NCBI RefSeq assembly: GCF_001761485.1
Contig: NC_090775.1
Location: forward strand, 3,789,001 to 3,853,000
Length of the DNA stretch: 64,000 bases
From: Yarrowia lipolytica
Taxonomy: Eukaryota; Ascomycota; Dipodascomycetes; Dipodascales
Reading direction: 5' to 3'
In this document: positions 51,405 to 62,600 of the stretch, in pieces
Layout: every line of letters begins with the position of its first letter
Numbering within the stretch: the first letter of the stretch is position 1
Notes under the pieces: generated by a model
The model's database searches: none
What the model was told of the DNA's origin: nothing
Seen by the model: the letters and a program-made list of their open reading frames with translations, nothing else
Program-made: the position numbers and the translations under genes

Positions 51405-54272
51405 TTACTCAATGCGGCTTTCCTTGATGACAGTTTTATTGCGCTTGTAGGAGGTGATGAGAAGCCAGCCGGCAAGCAGGTTGAACCAGTGATGGATCAT
51501 GAAGGCATGCATCATGCCGTATGCAGTACAGTTGAAACACGCGTATCCGAGGATGATGTATGTGACGAAGGGGAGGCCACGTTCAGGCATTCGTCGGAAG
51601 GACAAGTTCTCAATGAACAACAAAGTAGGAAGAACGGAAAGAAGGTTGTGGTGAGAGGAAAATATGGTGGATCGTCCAAAAACCATACCTTGGACCCAAA
51701 CAGCCAACACGGGGATGTTGACTAGAGTGGTCCAAACCATGACCACAGACATGGTTGTGGCGTAATTAATGAAAGACCCAACCTTCTCTTGGGCTTGTCT
51801 GTTGGCATAGAGAGATGTGGAGAGGTCGTGCGATGCAGAGGCCGACTCCTCAGCGTCAAAGTAAGCAGTCAGTGCCAACAGAGAGGCGGTTGCCAGCGCA
51901 AATGCGAGCTGGTAAGGCACAAAAAGCAGCACCAGCAAGGCCATGAGTGCGATGATGACGGTTCGTTTGTGGAGTAGGTCCCCAATAGGATCGTCAGAGC
52001 TCTGAATCGTCACGTTCTTGGGAGTCTGAAGTAACGACATCTTGCGATGTCCTCTCGAGATGGCCAACGATGCGAGGGTGGTGACGGCAATGACGATCTC
52101 GGTAACAACTACGACTATACCAGTCGCAAGTGCCAGAAAAGCGGGGGCTAGAACAACTCCGATAGGCCCGCTGATACCCAAAAACAGATCAATATGCGTG
52201 TAGAGTGATCCATAGAAGGTTTCGATTTCATAGCTCTTACTAGAACCTGTGGCAGGGATCTGAATAAAGTGCAGAAAGTCTCTGATGAACTCGAATTTGA
52301 TCACGAAACTGAGACCGGCCACAACGAGACATGCCCAGGAAAGGTACTGCTTGATGAAGAGCCCGGTAGCATCTCGCAAGGAGAGAAACTTGGCATCTGA
52401 TCCAGACTGATAGTATCTCCAAAACTGCAACAGAAGAACTGCATACAGAACTGCTGTGGGGAGTGAGAACAGGAGTGTTCTGTATCGCATAAATAGGTTG
52501 CCTAGGGACCCAACATAGTCAACAGAAATTGTAACTTTACCCTGTCCAAACACTTGGAGATGGAGTGGGGCCTTATACGATTTTGTGGACAGGTCTGTTT
52601 TTGTTGGCGTCTTAAGCTTAAACGGCACAAACGGCGCTCCATCGCCATGGAAGGAGATGTCCACCCGAGCATAATGAGGGATAAGGTACTTCGAATCATA
52701 GGTTCGGCTAGGGTGGTTTCGACCCATATATTGTCTGATAAGCCCAACACCTCCTGAAGTAAGCACCTTGTAGGAAATCAAGCCAGATGTAAGGGCTGGG
52801 AAGGCAATATCCTGAGATACCATGTTGGAAGTAGAGAAGACGATGTTGCCGTATATATTAAAAGGAGCAGCTGACATAGACGTTTCATCAATGTTGATCC
52901 AGTCTCCAGACTCGCTAGCCTCCTTGGACACATCCAACAAGAGAATACCGTTCACGGATACATGTGAGAGAACGGAATCATTAATCCCCGGAACAAAAAG
53001 GGGGTAGATTCTCTTGCATTGTCGAAAAGAAGATCCCTGTCTTGATCTACACTGCCATACTTTCAGTAGACTTCCAGATTTTCGCTCGTACAGGTCGATA
53101 TTGGAGTCGTAGTTGATGACATGGTTAGTCAGCATCTGAAGGTTACGGCCCCAGTAGAAGCCTGGGGCCAGTCTTTGCTCCACTCCATCCTGTAGAGGTG
53201 TCGCCTCAATGTTGATAAAATCCTGCATAGCGCTAGACAGAGACTGCGAACCTGAGAAGCTTCTGTGGAAAGTAGACATTCGGACTTCCCGAGGTTTCGT
53301 CTGGCTTGGGACATTTGGATCAACAATGTGAAACAGTGCTGACGCAATTTGACGTCGGAGCTGGTGACACCACATGACGGCATCGTGGTCAATTCCAGTC
53401 CAAACTCTTGCAATGGAATTCGTGAAAGTTGAAAGACCATTTGTGGCAGGAACCAGTGAGTCTAGAGACACATAGTCGGATGGTACCATGGTATCACTCT
53501 TGCCTCCAGCAATAGACAGAATGGTGATATCTCGGAGAGGGTTATCGTTGGTATCTCCTTCAGCAAATGCCGCTCTCCAATAGTCGTTGACTAGATGGTA
53601 CACCTTGGTGATATCAGCGTCAAAGGTGGCAGCTGGGATGAGATGAGGTGACGCCAGCGTAATAATAGTGTTGACACTCTGGGGTCGGTAGTTCTCCAAA
53701 GTAACCGCAACACGTGACACAATTCCTCCCATAGAGTGTCCCAGCACAATGACTGATTCGGGAACCTGTAGTCCTTCTTGTTGGTTACGCTTGTACATGT
53801 CTAAGATGTATGCAATGGCGTCGTTGAGATACTCGGCCTGGTCAAGCAGGGTACGGCCATGCAAAGCAGAGTATGCCTCGTTGAAGTCGATAGAGAAGAA
53901 GTCGAATTCTGTTCCTGCGTCCCCTTTGGTTAGTAGTCTGAGTTCATCGTTGAGTTCTTGGGCGATGCCAGCGAAAGGGCCGATCTGGCGAAACCCTCCA
54001 GCGTTGCCGTGGACGAAAATGACGGGCACTCCTGACGGTCGAATGGGCTGAGGGATGGCATGCTGAGACGCTCGAATCAAGTGTAGTGAGTATTTTTCAC
54101 CAAACCGCGAGTGCTTGGAGTCGAAACCTTCAACATGAGCGGTCGAGATCCAAGTGCGCGCTATATCGCATGTCTGGACGTCGGGCTGGTGTAATGCGAA
54201 CGAGATCCATATCGTCAGGATGGTGAACACGGTCCACAATGCCACGCTAGCATTGATATTGATCCGTCGCAT
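51405..54272 (-). CDS. BST1: BST1, GPI inositol-deacylase of the ER
   Basis: Bst1 (PGAP1) removes the acyl chain from the inositol of GPI anchors in the ER, which licenses export and quality control of GPI proteins. I start it at the ATG at 54272 (MRRININASVALWTVFTIL), which places the N-terminal membrane segment first. An ATG at 54338 would add 22 residues. The lipase part has the oxyanion block PVIFVHGNAGGFRQIGPFAG and the nucleophile Ser in VIVLGHSMGGIVSRVAV near residue 180. The catalytic His is probably in RVWTGIDHDAVMWCHQL. The C-terminal half holds about seven further membrane segments. At 955 residues the size fits. It ends LITSYKRNKTVIKESRIE, and a basic ER tail is normal. Identification is firm. 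Confidence 0.94.
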   Translation of the reverse strand: MRRININASVALWTVFTILTIWISFALHQPDVQTCDIARTWISTAHVEGFDSKHSRFGEKYSLHLIRASQHAIPQPIRPSGVPVIFVHGNAGGFRQIGPFAGIAQELNDELRLLTKGDAGTEFDFFSIDFNEAYSALHGRTLLDQAEYLNDAIAYILDMYKRNQQEGLQVPESVIVLGHSMGGIVSRVAVTLENYRPQSVNTIITLASPHLIPAATFDADITKVYHLVNDYWRAAFAEGDTNDNPLRDITILSIAGGKSDTMVPSDYVSLDSLVPATNGLSTFTNSIARVWTGIDHDAVMWCHQLRRQIASALFHIVDPNVPSQTKPREVRMSTFHRSFSGSQSLSSAMQDFINIEATPLQDGVEQRLAPGFYWGRNLQMLTNHVINYDSNIDLYERKSGSLLKVWQCRSRQGSSFRQCKRIYPLFVPGINDSVLSHVSVNGILLLDVSKEASESGDWINIDETSMSAAPFNIYGNIVFSTSNMVSQDIAFPALTSGLISYKVLTSGGVGLIRQYMGRNHPSRTYDSKYLIPHYARVDISFHGDGAPFVPFKLKTPTKTDLSTKSYKAPLHLQVFGQGKVTISVDYVGSLGNLFMRYRTLLFSLPTAVLYAVLLLQFWRYYQSGSDAKFLSLRDATGLFIKQYLSWACLVVAGLSFVIKFEFIRDFLHFIQIPATGSSKSYEIETFYGSLYTHIDLFLGISGPIGVVLAPAFLALATGIVVVVTEIVIAVTTLASLAISRGHRKMSLLQTPKNVTIQSSDDPIGDLLHKRTVIIALMALLVLLFVPYQLAFALATASLLALTAYFDAEESASASHDLSTSLYANRQAQEKVGSFINYATTMSVVMVWTTLVNIPVLAVWVQGMVFGRSTIFSSHHNLLSVLPTLLFIENLSFRRMPERGLPFVTYIILGYACFNCTAYGMMHAFMIHHWFNLLAGWLLITSYKRNKTVIKESRIE

Positions 54273-55893
54273 GGATGTGCAGTTCGCAGGTGTACAGCGG
54301 AGAGTGGGATGTCGGTTCCTGTTTGTTGTTTGATGCAAGTCATATTCTTGGGTCTCATGTCAATCTGTCTGGGAGGATTATGTAAGCCTTTATTCTTGAA
54401 GAGAACGTCACTTCATAATGTGTCAACAACCCAATACAGGGTGCACCGAGCAGTAGTCAAATAAAAAGGTGGGTGTCACTGCCAAATATACACGTGTAGG
54501 CCCCTGCGTATCGTGCCAGGCACATATGATACTACGACAAATTTAAGATGGTGTTCCTGTACAGCCTGTCAATCGTGTGGTGGGCACAGCTTGTGGGACC
54601 CCCCTGACATATATCTCCGGTTATAACCAAAAATACGACGATTATCTTTCTCCTACTGTATGTACTGAACCATGTGTTTTTGCTATAAAGCACTATCGCA
54701 GTTTGAATTTGTTCTTGATTGAACTGGGGGTCTCTTTTGTTACTGTCGCTACCTGTAAAAGAACCGTAACAACTCTCTCGGCGCCACTTGGACCTGCACA
54801 ACTAAAAATATTGAAGATAATCAACATGGCATATGTGACGGCGCGCCGCAATTGGCTGCAAAGCTAGATTCTGACGTATCCCTTGGCCCCTATAGCTTGC
54901 CTTTCGGGATCTCTATCGATCCTCCTCTACTTGCACAGTCGCAGGTGCCTCAACCGTTAGCTTTTCACATTCTCATGCCCAGAACCCTCCTCCGGGCTAT
55001 GCTCCTTCTTTCAGGCGTAGTTCCGTTATCGATGAAGCACACCTCTCAGGCGTGTGTTGACACGTGTGACAAGATATTTGACTTCCAGTCTGATATTTTG
55101 TTGATTTTTTTCAAGTTACTGGAACCAGTTTCACTGATTTAGGCCTTTTTATACACAACCAGGTTCCAGCCCAGTGGAGGAGAGCGGTGCTATGATGTTA
55201 CTGGTATAATAACAGCCAATTTAAATTCGTCTTGCTCTCTTTGTTAAAGCTGCAAATGTGGGGACGTGTGCGGCCCACACCCAAAACTACAGCTTGGATG
55301 CACCGAGATGCATTTTCAACGCAGGTATCCTTTGCGTTTCATCAACAATCTGGCGGGGCAGTGCGGGTGTGGAAAGCAAGCAACCAGAAGAGAGAGCCGT
55401 GGATGGGGGTCGAAAGGAGTATATATACAAACCAAATTCCCCCCGTTCCTTAGCGCGCCTTTTCGTTCTAGGCTAGCTTATCCACACCACCACCACACAC
55501 ACATAATCCGCACCACACAAACTGTCATCTTCTTGGGACGTTGTATTACACTTCGTTGTATTATACAACCCAATCCACCCACACTTATTTCCCCGCCGAT
55601 CAAATCCAGTCGTGTCTCAGCTTTACCCCTCTGTCGACGACATTGGCATCCTTGACAAGAGCTGATAAACCTCTAGCACTCCAACACCACAGCTCTCCAG
55701 CACTCGCCGTCACTCCCTTCGACCTCCAAGTCGCCGTGCCCCCATCCCACCCGCTAATTCGAAACACTACCCCCGAAACACAAAGAGCTAAAGTCAAGAA
55801 CTCACTTCCAACAGCTGGTTTCATCCACAGACCACAAAAACACACATACCCACGCACGCCAATTACTCTCCCACGATCTCTAAAACTATCATA
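54273..55893. other. Intergenic region and long 5' leader before the coiled-coil gene
   Basis: About 1.6 kb. The left part holds the BST1 promoter. A TATA box GTATATATACA lies at about 55418-55428. From about 55480 the sequence turns CA- and C-rich and continues as an AT-poor leader of roughly 400 nt up to the ATG at 55894. Upstream ATGs are absent from the last 300 nt of it. No gene is supported elsewhere in the stretch. Confidence 0.45.
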
Positions 55894-56503
55894 ATGCATC
55901 GACGGAGCAGATCCAGTGTCGCCAGCCCCGTCTCTACCTCAGCGTCGGCTGGCCGTGGCTGTGCCCACTAAGCCTTCGTCCTCCAGACGAAACTCCGTCA
56001 GCACCCCCTTGGTTTCAGGGGCTACCGTGCCCTCCTCTGGAGTTGACATGTTGACCATGGAGACTGAACAGGAGGCCATCTTCAACAAATTGCAGCGAGA
56101 AATCAACTATCTGAAGGACAGACGAGGCTCTGGAACGGATGGCCAGAGCGTCAGTCACTTCAGAAAGGCCTCTCTCTCAGGCGGGCCTGAAGAGTACGGG
56201 GTTTCACCAACCAGCACAGCGTCCGTATTTTCGGCCTATAATATTCCCAACTCGGTGTCGTCATCGTCGCTGTCGTCAGTATCCAGCACAGTGTCTTACC
56301 AGGACCAGGGACGCCAGTTTGAGCGCAGAGGGTCCATTCGAAGAGCATCTGTGTGTGGAGAGGATTACGAAAAACTAAAGCAGGAGAATGAAATGCTGAA
56401 AAACAAACTGAGAGACCTGACATTGAAGCTCGCAGATAAAGAACATGAAGTTGAGCTTCTCAAGTCCAGAGGTACACCTCCCATTCCAGTCAAGCTTGTT
56501 TGA
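55894..56503 (+). CDS. Small Ser-rich coiled-coil protein, N-terminal frame unresolved
   Basis: The main frame (55916-56503) has no ATG before 56048 but reads like protein from its start: TKPSSSRRNSVSTPLVSGAT, then METEQEAIFNKLQREINYLK. A Ser-rich middle is next, then RRGSIRRASVCGEDYEKLKQ and a leucine-heptad coiled coil ending HEVELLKSRGTPPIPVKLV. The likely start ATG at 55894 lies in another frame (MHRRSRSSVASPVSTSASAG, stopped at 55969). The two join if one base between about 55922 and 55966 is extra. Otherwise translation starts at Met 56048, giving 151 residues. RRNS, RRGS and RRAS are typical protein kinase A sites. I recognise no family. A regulated cytoskeletal or membrane-associated adaptor would suit the layout, but this is a guess. 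Confidence 0.65.
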
Positions 56504-56697
56504 GACGACATGTATGCTGCCATAGAAAAGGAGTGAGATTAGAACACCCGTGACGAACATAAGTAAACAACAATAAATATATGTGCAAGTATCACACAGC
56601 TGCGGTAATCACTGGTTGTTACATGCCACGCACAAGTATCTTACTGATGTTGTTCATGAAATCGTTAGTTTATCTATTCTATCTTTATAATACACCT

Positions 56698-57690
56698 CTA
56701 AGCATTTCCAGCGATGTTGCCACTGGTCCAAGTGAGGTTCCACTGATCGCCATATAGGCTTTTGACATTGTCGAACATTTCCTGATCTGAGACAGACTCA
56801 CTTTTTGCTAGCCAGTAGTTATCCAAAGCCGCCTGAAGTTCCTCGACAGTTGAGACGCCAACCACGGTGCCTCCAGGGAACTTCGCAAATGCATAACGAA
56901 GAGCCAGATCGGCAAGCTCGACATCCTGGCTCTTGGTGTACTCCACAACCTTGCTGACAGCCTTGTTGAGGGACTCAGGTGCAGGGTGGAACGAATGAGT
57001 GGGCTGGGATCTCAGAAGTGACATGGACAGAGGAGATCCGTTGAGCACTTTCTGCACACCGGCCAGCTTGAATCTGTCCAGGCTTTCGAGGAGAAGAGTG
57101 TTTTGAAGGCACATATTGGAGTAGCTGAGGACAATGTCCACTGGCACTCCCTGATCTCGCAGAATCTCACACATGCTGGCCAGGAAGTCGACAGGGTACC
57201 CACTGATTCCGACATAGTGGATCTTTCCCTCCTTTCGCATCTCGTGCAGAGTGGTGACAGCCTCGAGAATCTCCTCAGGCTTCTTGAACTCGACATCATG
57301 AACGTAAACCACGTCAGCGTAAGTAGTATGAAGCACATCAAGGGATCGCTCAACGCTAGCTCTAATACCTTCCTTGGTGTAGTCGAATAAATCCTGGGAA
57401 ACTCTTCCAGCCTTTGTACAAATGTAGTAGCTCTCTCTAGGCCACTTTTCCTTCAGTTTGTCCAGGACACCGCCCAGAATCACCTCGCTGGGTCCGTAGT
57501 AAGCCGAGGTGTCGATAGCGCTCATCCCCTTGGAGAATGCTTCGTCCACCATGGCAGTGGCCGGAATGTTCTCGGGATCTGACTTGTAGATGTAGTTGAA
57601 GACGGCGCCTCCAAGAATCAGGTCCGGCAGACCTGCCAGGGTTCCATCTACCTTTGTGGGGAGTCGTTTCTCGCTGAGCGTGATAGTCAT
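56698..57690 (-). CDS. ARA2: NAD-dependent D-arabinose dehydrogenase (ARA2 type), aldo/keto reductase
   Basis: Ara2 oxidises D-arabinose to the lactone, the first step to D-erythroascorbate in yeasts. The 330-residue protein is an aldo/keto reductase with the full catalytic tetrad: Asp60 and Tyr65 in MSAIDTSAYYGPSEVILG, Lys93 in YYICTKAGRV and His131 in ADVVYVHDVEF. Its N-terminus (LPDLILGGAVFNYIYKSDPE) and its LSYSNMCLQNTLLLESLDRF block are particular to the Ara2 subgroup, as is the missing C-terminal loop of larger reductases. Upstream, TTTAAATATC near 57850 on the minus strand may serve as a TATA-like element. Ara2 assignment is good but rests on motif recall. Other sugar-lactone dehydrogenases are possible. 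Confidence 0.87.
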   Translation of the reverse strand: MTITLSEKRLPTKVDGTLAGLPDLILGGAVFNYIYKSDPENIPATAMVDEAFSKGMSAIDTSAYYGPSEVILGGVLDKLKEKWPRESYYICTKAGRVSQDLFDYTKEGIRASVERSLDVLHTTYADVVYVHDVEFKKPEEILEAVTTLHEMRKEGKIHYVGISGYPVDFLASMCEILRDQGVPVDIVLSYSNMCLQNTLLLESLDRFKLAGVQKVLNGSPLSMSLLRSQPTHSFHPAPESLNKAVSKVVEYTKSQDVELADLALRYAFAKFPGGTVVGVSTVEELQAALDNYWLAKSESVSDQEMFDNVKSLYGDQWNLTWTSGNIAGNA

Positions 57691-58411
57691 CTGGGTGTGC
57701 TGACTTGTGATGTGTGTAATGTGCGTGCAACGGCGTCGAACTTTTCAGACACGCTTGTGTTAATCTGATAACTCTGCAGCTTATCTGCACTGGTACGCCG
57801 TTGTGAACAGACAGTAAGACAACAGCGACTGGTTTTGTGGCTTGTGCCAAGATATTTAAAGGGGGAGGAGGTTGGACACGTGACTTGGCATAACCACACA
57901 GCCTCGCTTTTCATGTGACAATATTCGTAATCAGCGTTATTTATTGACCATCTGTTCTCCCACTCGACTTACTAAATCCATATCACTTTATTACCAATGC
58001 CACACATGGTTAGGGTTTTTTAGTATATTTGCCACATCACTCTAAAAGCTTGCGAGCATGAAAATCGCAGTGACCTGAAACCACTGTCCACGCCGTCCAT
58101 GACAACATAGATACGGAGCGCCAAATGATGTGATGACGAAATGAATAGTTTAATGGGCATCCCAGTAGAAAATATGATAAATTATAGCGGTATTGTTCAA
58201 ATCTTCTTTAGTCTGCCCAGTTCTACTTAATTGACGAGTTTAGTTAACCTTTCAAGAATTGTCCATTAAACTGTACTCCCAACATTCAATGTCTGCATTA
58301 CCTTGTGGGTCAACCGAATATAATAGTTTGTGTGATTTAACTCTCCCTCTTCCCCTCTCCTTCTCTCTTCCTCGTCGACAGTCATACGCTTCAACCACTC
58401 CATGATAGATA
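57691..58411. other. Divergent intergenic region, ARA2-type gene and deacetylase gene
   Basis: About 720 bp with no coding-like frame. A pyrimidine-rich tract (CTCTCCCTCTTCCCCTCTCC, from about 58340) lies just upstream of the proposed deacetylase start and may be leader or promoter sequence. Confidence 0.4.
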
Positions 58412-59489
58412 ATGGTAGATACCTTTGCTGATACCCCCTTGAGATGCGATACACCGCTCTCATCCCCCATCTCCCCAACTAACACAGATCTGGAGGGCGC
58501 TGTTTCTATTCGTCTTGCCCGTAGCCACACAGGCCAACTTCACGGTAAAGGACTTGTTGCAACACAAAGACAACGAATGGTGGGCTCCCTGTTCCGCGCA
58601 GGGCGGTACCCTTGATTCTCAGCAGTCCATAATGGCCGCCGAACCCTTCCCCCCGTGGTTGACGGCTTTCACAGGCCTGACAGCTTGGCCTCAAGACAAT
58701 CCCCCTTACATCCCGTTGGACTACGTTGATCTCGCGACCGTTCCGAATCACATTGCTAAGCGTGAACTTGGTATCTGTGACGGAGTCGAGCGCACCGCCT
58801 GCTCCTTCGACTGCCATTTGTGTATTGCTTTCGACGACATCCGCACTTGCAACAAGATATCCCAAACATTTGACGACGGGCCCAGCCCTAGCACACCAAA
58901 ACTTCTGGAAATGCTTCCCTCAAAAACAACCTTCTTTGTCCAGGGCGTCAATGTCGTCCGCTTCCCAGAGATCTTCAGGGAGCAATACCGCCAGGGCCAT
59001 CTGTTGGCCAGTCACACCTGGTCTCACCCAAACCTCGCCTCGCTTAGCAATGAAGAGATAGTCGCACAACTACAATGGACTAACTGGGCTATGAACGCCA
59101 CTGCCGGTATCATCCCACGCTACTTCCGTCCCCCCTATGGCGCTATCGACAACCGTGTACGTGCTATTGTACGGATGCTGGGCATGCAGTCTGTGTTGTG
59201 GGACCGAGACACATTTGATTGGAAGGTTAACGCCGGTATTAAGACCTCCCCTGAGGTCGTGGAAGAGGTCCAAGACTGGAAACTGCAGGGTGGAGGCTGG
59301 GGTTTGATCCTCGAGCACGATACTACCATCAAGACTGTCAACGTTGGACTTGATGTTGCCAAAGCTCTTGGGCCGAACCAGCTTACCGTTGCCGAGTGCG
59401 TGGGTCAGACACAATGGTACCAGGATCCAGCACGGTTGGGTAACGAGCCCCGCCGTGGCCACCGAGCAGCTTCGTACCAAAGGAGTTGA
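58412..59489 (+). CDS. Secreted polysaccharide deacetylase (chitin deacetylase type), one intron, C-terminal frame doubtful
   Basis: The NodB fold removes acetyl groups from chitin or similar polymers at the cell wall. Exon 2 starts at 58488 after CTAACACAG and opens IWRALFLFVLPVATQANFT, a signal peptide. An exon 1 of the ATG alone (58412-58414) with a 73-nt intron, donor GTAGAT, gives MIWRALFLF; the donor is unusual. All NodB motifs are present: TFDDGPSPST, HTWSHPNL (the H-x3-H metal site), RYFRPPYGAIDNRV, WDRDTFDWK and LILEHDTT. Cys-rich TACSFDCHLCIAFDDIRTCN lies before the domain. After DPARL the frame reads NEPRRGHRAASYQRS, which looks random. The next frame reads VTSPAVATEQLRTKG to a stop at 59512-59514 and looks genuine, suggesting one extra base near 59437-59440. 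Chitin is the probable substrate. Confidence 0.82.
58415..58487 (+). other. Proposed intron of the deacetylase gene (73 nt)
   Basis: The acceptor side is clear: CAACTAACACAG ends at 58487 and opens a signal peptide in frame. The donor GTAGAT directly after an ATG is the only one nearby that keeps phase, and it departs from the GTGAGT/GTATGT consensus, so the 5' end is less certain. Confidence 0.55.
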
Positions 59490-59688
59490 CATTGTTGACC
59501 CCATTGCTGTATAAAAATAGTGCGTAAGTATGTAAAGCGAATATAGCAATCATTACAATTACAGAGACTACAAGTTCTTGTAGTGAAGATATACCGGTAG
59601 ATGTTGGCGGATGTCGCTATCACAGGATAATTAAGACACGTTGTCTATTAATTTCTATAGTTGCGGTAATATATTGCATTGTCCCCAT

Positions 59689-62600
59689 CTAACCAATCGC
59701 AGCCCAGAATCTTTCTTCCTCTCCATCCTTGAACTCCAGCAAAGTAGACATTACTGGCAGTAAGTTCTGTCTCTGCTCCTTGTGCTCCAGAAATCCGAGC
59801 AGCACGTTCTTGATGTACGCAGTGTTAGTAGCAGTAGCAGGAGCGGGAGGTTGTGAAGTGTTAGATGCCACAGAAGATCGTCGTGACTGGGCAGGTGACG
59901 TCACATGACGCTGGGAGCTACTGATCTGGTTGCCCTCCAGTCTGTGCTTCTCTGTCTGAAGAGCGATGATGTCCTCGTTGAGAATTTTCTGCTGCTTCTG
60001 CAGCTTGTCGTTTCGCTGTTGAGCATCGTCGACGGCCTGCTTCAGACGCAGCACTGTGGCCTCGGATTCGCTGAGACGTCCATCCATGACCTTACGCTCG
60101 GTCTGAAGCTTCTGGATGACCCCATTGGCTTCTTCCATATCCTCCTGGGCACTCTTGGACTCCTTATCAGCATACTCTCGAGACGACTTGAGTGCCTGGA
60201 GGTCTCTGAGAGCTCGCTCTTTGTCAGCTCGCAGCTCCTCGGCGTCATGTTGAAGCTCTCGAGTCTTCGTTCGGGCCTCCTCAAGCTCACGCTGTCGACG
60301 TCTAGACGATTGAGCAGCACTGGCTTCCAGTTGATCCTTCTCGTCAGTGAGAGCTCGAATCTGCTCCTGGAGATCTCGAATCTTGGTCTCACTACCGTCC
60401 TCGGTCTCGTTGAGAAGACGTCGCATGGTTGTGGTCTCTCGAGTTCGCTCCTGCAGCAGCTTGTGTGCATCGGAGACTTCATCCTCCAGAGACTCGCAAC
60501 GAGAAGTTACCTCTCTCATTCGCATAGCAACTTCCTCCAACTGGCTCTTGAGCTCGGTGACCTCACCAAGGGCATGGTCCTTCTGAGCCTCCTTAATCTT
60601 GGCCTCGTTGTTGGCCTCAGTCAGCTCCTTCTCAAGAGCAGCCTTTTCTCGGGTCCACTTGGAAATGGACTCGGAAGATGCAGAATGCTCCTTCTCGAGT
60701 TGCTCGACACGTGTAGCAAGAGCATCCTTCTCGGCGACAGCATCCTTCTTCTCCTTCTCCAGTCGAGCCTGGGTGGTCTTGAGAGTAGTAATGCGGCTCT
60801 CGATCTTGTTGCACCGCAGATCTGCCTCCTTGTACTTCGCCTCCCAGTCGGATGAAGATGCAGTAACAGCAGCAAGATCTTTCTTGAGCTTGGTTTCGGC
60901 AGCAACCAACTTCTCAAGCTCAGCAGTCTGCTTAGCCAAAGTGGTCTCGGCGTCCTTGGCAATCTTCAGCTCTGCCTTGACAGATCCTAGCTGCTCCTCC
61001 AGCTTTGAAAGCTGCTCCTTGGTGGTGCCGAGCTCCTTGAATCGGTCCTGACTGAGCTTGGCAGAGTGGGCGTGAGAGTCCTCGGCGGCAGAAAGATGCT
61101 GCTCAGTGGTCTCGAGCTTCTTCTTCAGCTCCTCAACCTCCTCCTTGACAGTCTTGAGCTCCTCAGTGGTCTTCTCAGCCTCAGCAAGTCTGCTCTTCGT
61201 AGTTTTCAGCTCTTTCTTCAAAGATTCAAGTTCCTCGGTCATAGCTTGGGACGAATCCTGGGACTCCTTGGCACTAGCGAGATCCTTCTTGAGAGACTCA
61301 ATCTCCTTCTTGAGAGTGGCAACCTCATCCTCAAAGGTCTTGCCCTTCGTCAGTGCAGCAGTCAGCTCTTTGTTTGTCTTGTCAAGATCAGCCTTGGCTG
61401 ATTCCAAAGACTTTGCATCCTCAGAAGACTTTGAAGACTGGGTCTTGAGCTCATCAACCTCCTTTTGAAGCTTAGAATGGGTTTTGTTTCGATCCTCGAT
61501 CTCCTTCTTGAGCTCAGCTACATCCTTCTGACGCTCCTCAATCTCTTCCTCCTTCTCGGTGAGCTTCTTCTGCACCTTCTCGAGTTCATCCTTGACTTCG
61601 CTGTTTTTATTAGACTTCTGAGCCTCGACAAGATCGTTTCCAATCTCCTTGAGCTGGTCCCGTAGACTCTCCACCTCGGACTTTTCATTAGCAAGGTCCT
61701 TCTCAAGCTTTTGCTTGGCATCCTCCAGCACCTTGATCTGAGCATTGTTATCGGGTGCAGGGGATCCTCCCTTCTTGCCCTTCTTTCCCTTACCACCAGT
61801 GGCACCGGGAGAGGTATTGGCAGCAGCAACAGCAGACGCAGCTGCGGCCTTGACCGTCGCAAGCTCGCTCTCCAGATCCTCCTTGGCCTTGTTAGCTTCA
61901 CCAAGCTTCTTCTGGAAACCCTCCAGCAGCTTCGATTTGCCTGCCAGATCATTGGAAGTCTTATCAGCATTGGATTTGGCCTCGGCAAGTTCGGTCTTAA
62001 GCTTTTCCAGCTCAGCAGAGTTGTCAGGAGTCTTCTCAATCTCAGCCAGCTTCTCCTGGAGCTCAGCATCAGCCTTAGAGGCGGCAGACTTGGCGTCAGC
62101 AAGCTCCTTTCGTGCAGTCTCTAGCTCCTCTGACACAGTCTTGGACTTCTCCAGCTGTTCCTTCAAGTTATTGATTTCGCCAAGATGCTTTTCCGATGCA
62201 GCCTTGCTTTCGTCCTTGATCTTGTTCAATGTTTTTGTGAGACTCTCAAGTTCGGAGTCCTTGCTGGCTGTAGAGCGGTCAGCTTTGTCTGATGCCTCCT
62301 TAGCCTTGTCCTCAGCCGCTTTGACCATCTCCTCGGCGGATTTGATCTTATCTTCGGCCTTCTTGGCCTCACCCTTAGCCTCGTCCAGCTGCTTTTCAAG
62401 CTCCTTTACCTTCTCCTCCTGAGCCTTGACATTGTCCAGCTCACCCACCCTGGTCTTGAGGCCATCTAACTTGGTCTGCAGTTCGGCCAATTTTGCATCC
62501 TTAAGCTCCAGCTCAGCACGGGTTTCGCTGGTTGTGTCGGTGGCCTTTGATTCTGCCGGCTCAGCCTCCTTTAGCTTGGTGTTCTCAGCTTCCAGATCCT

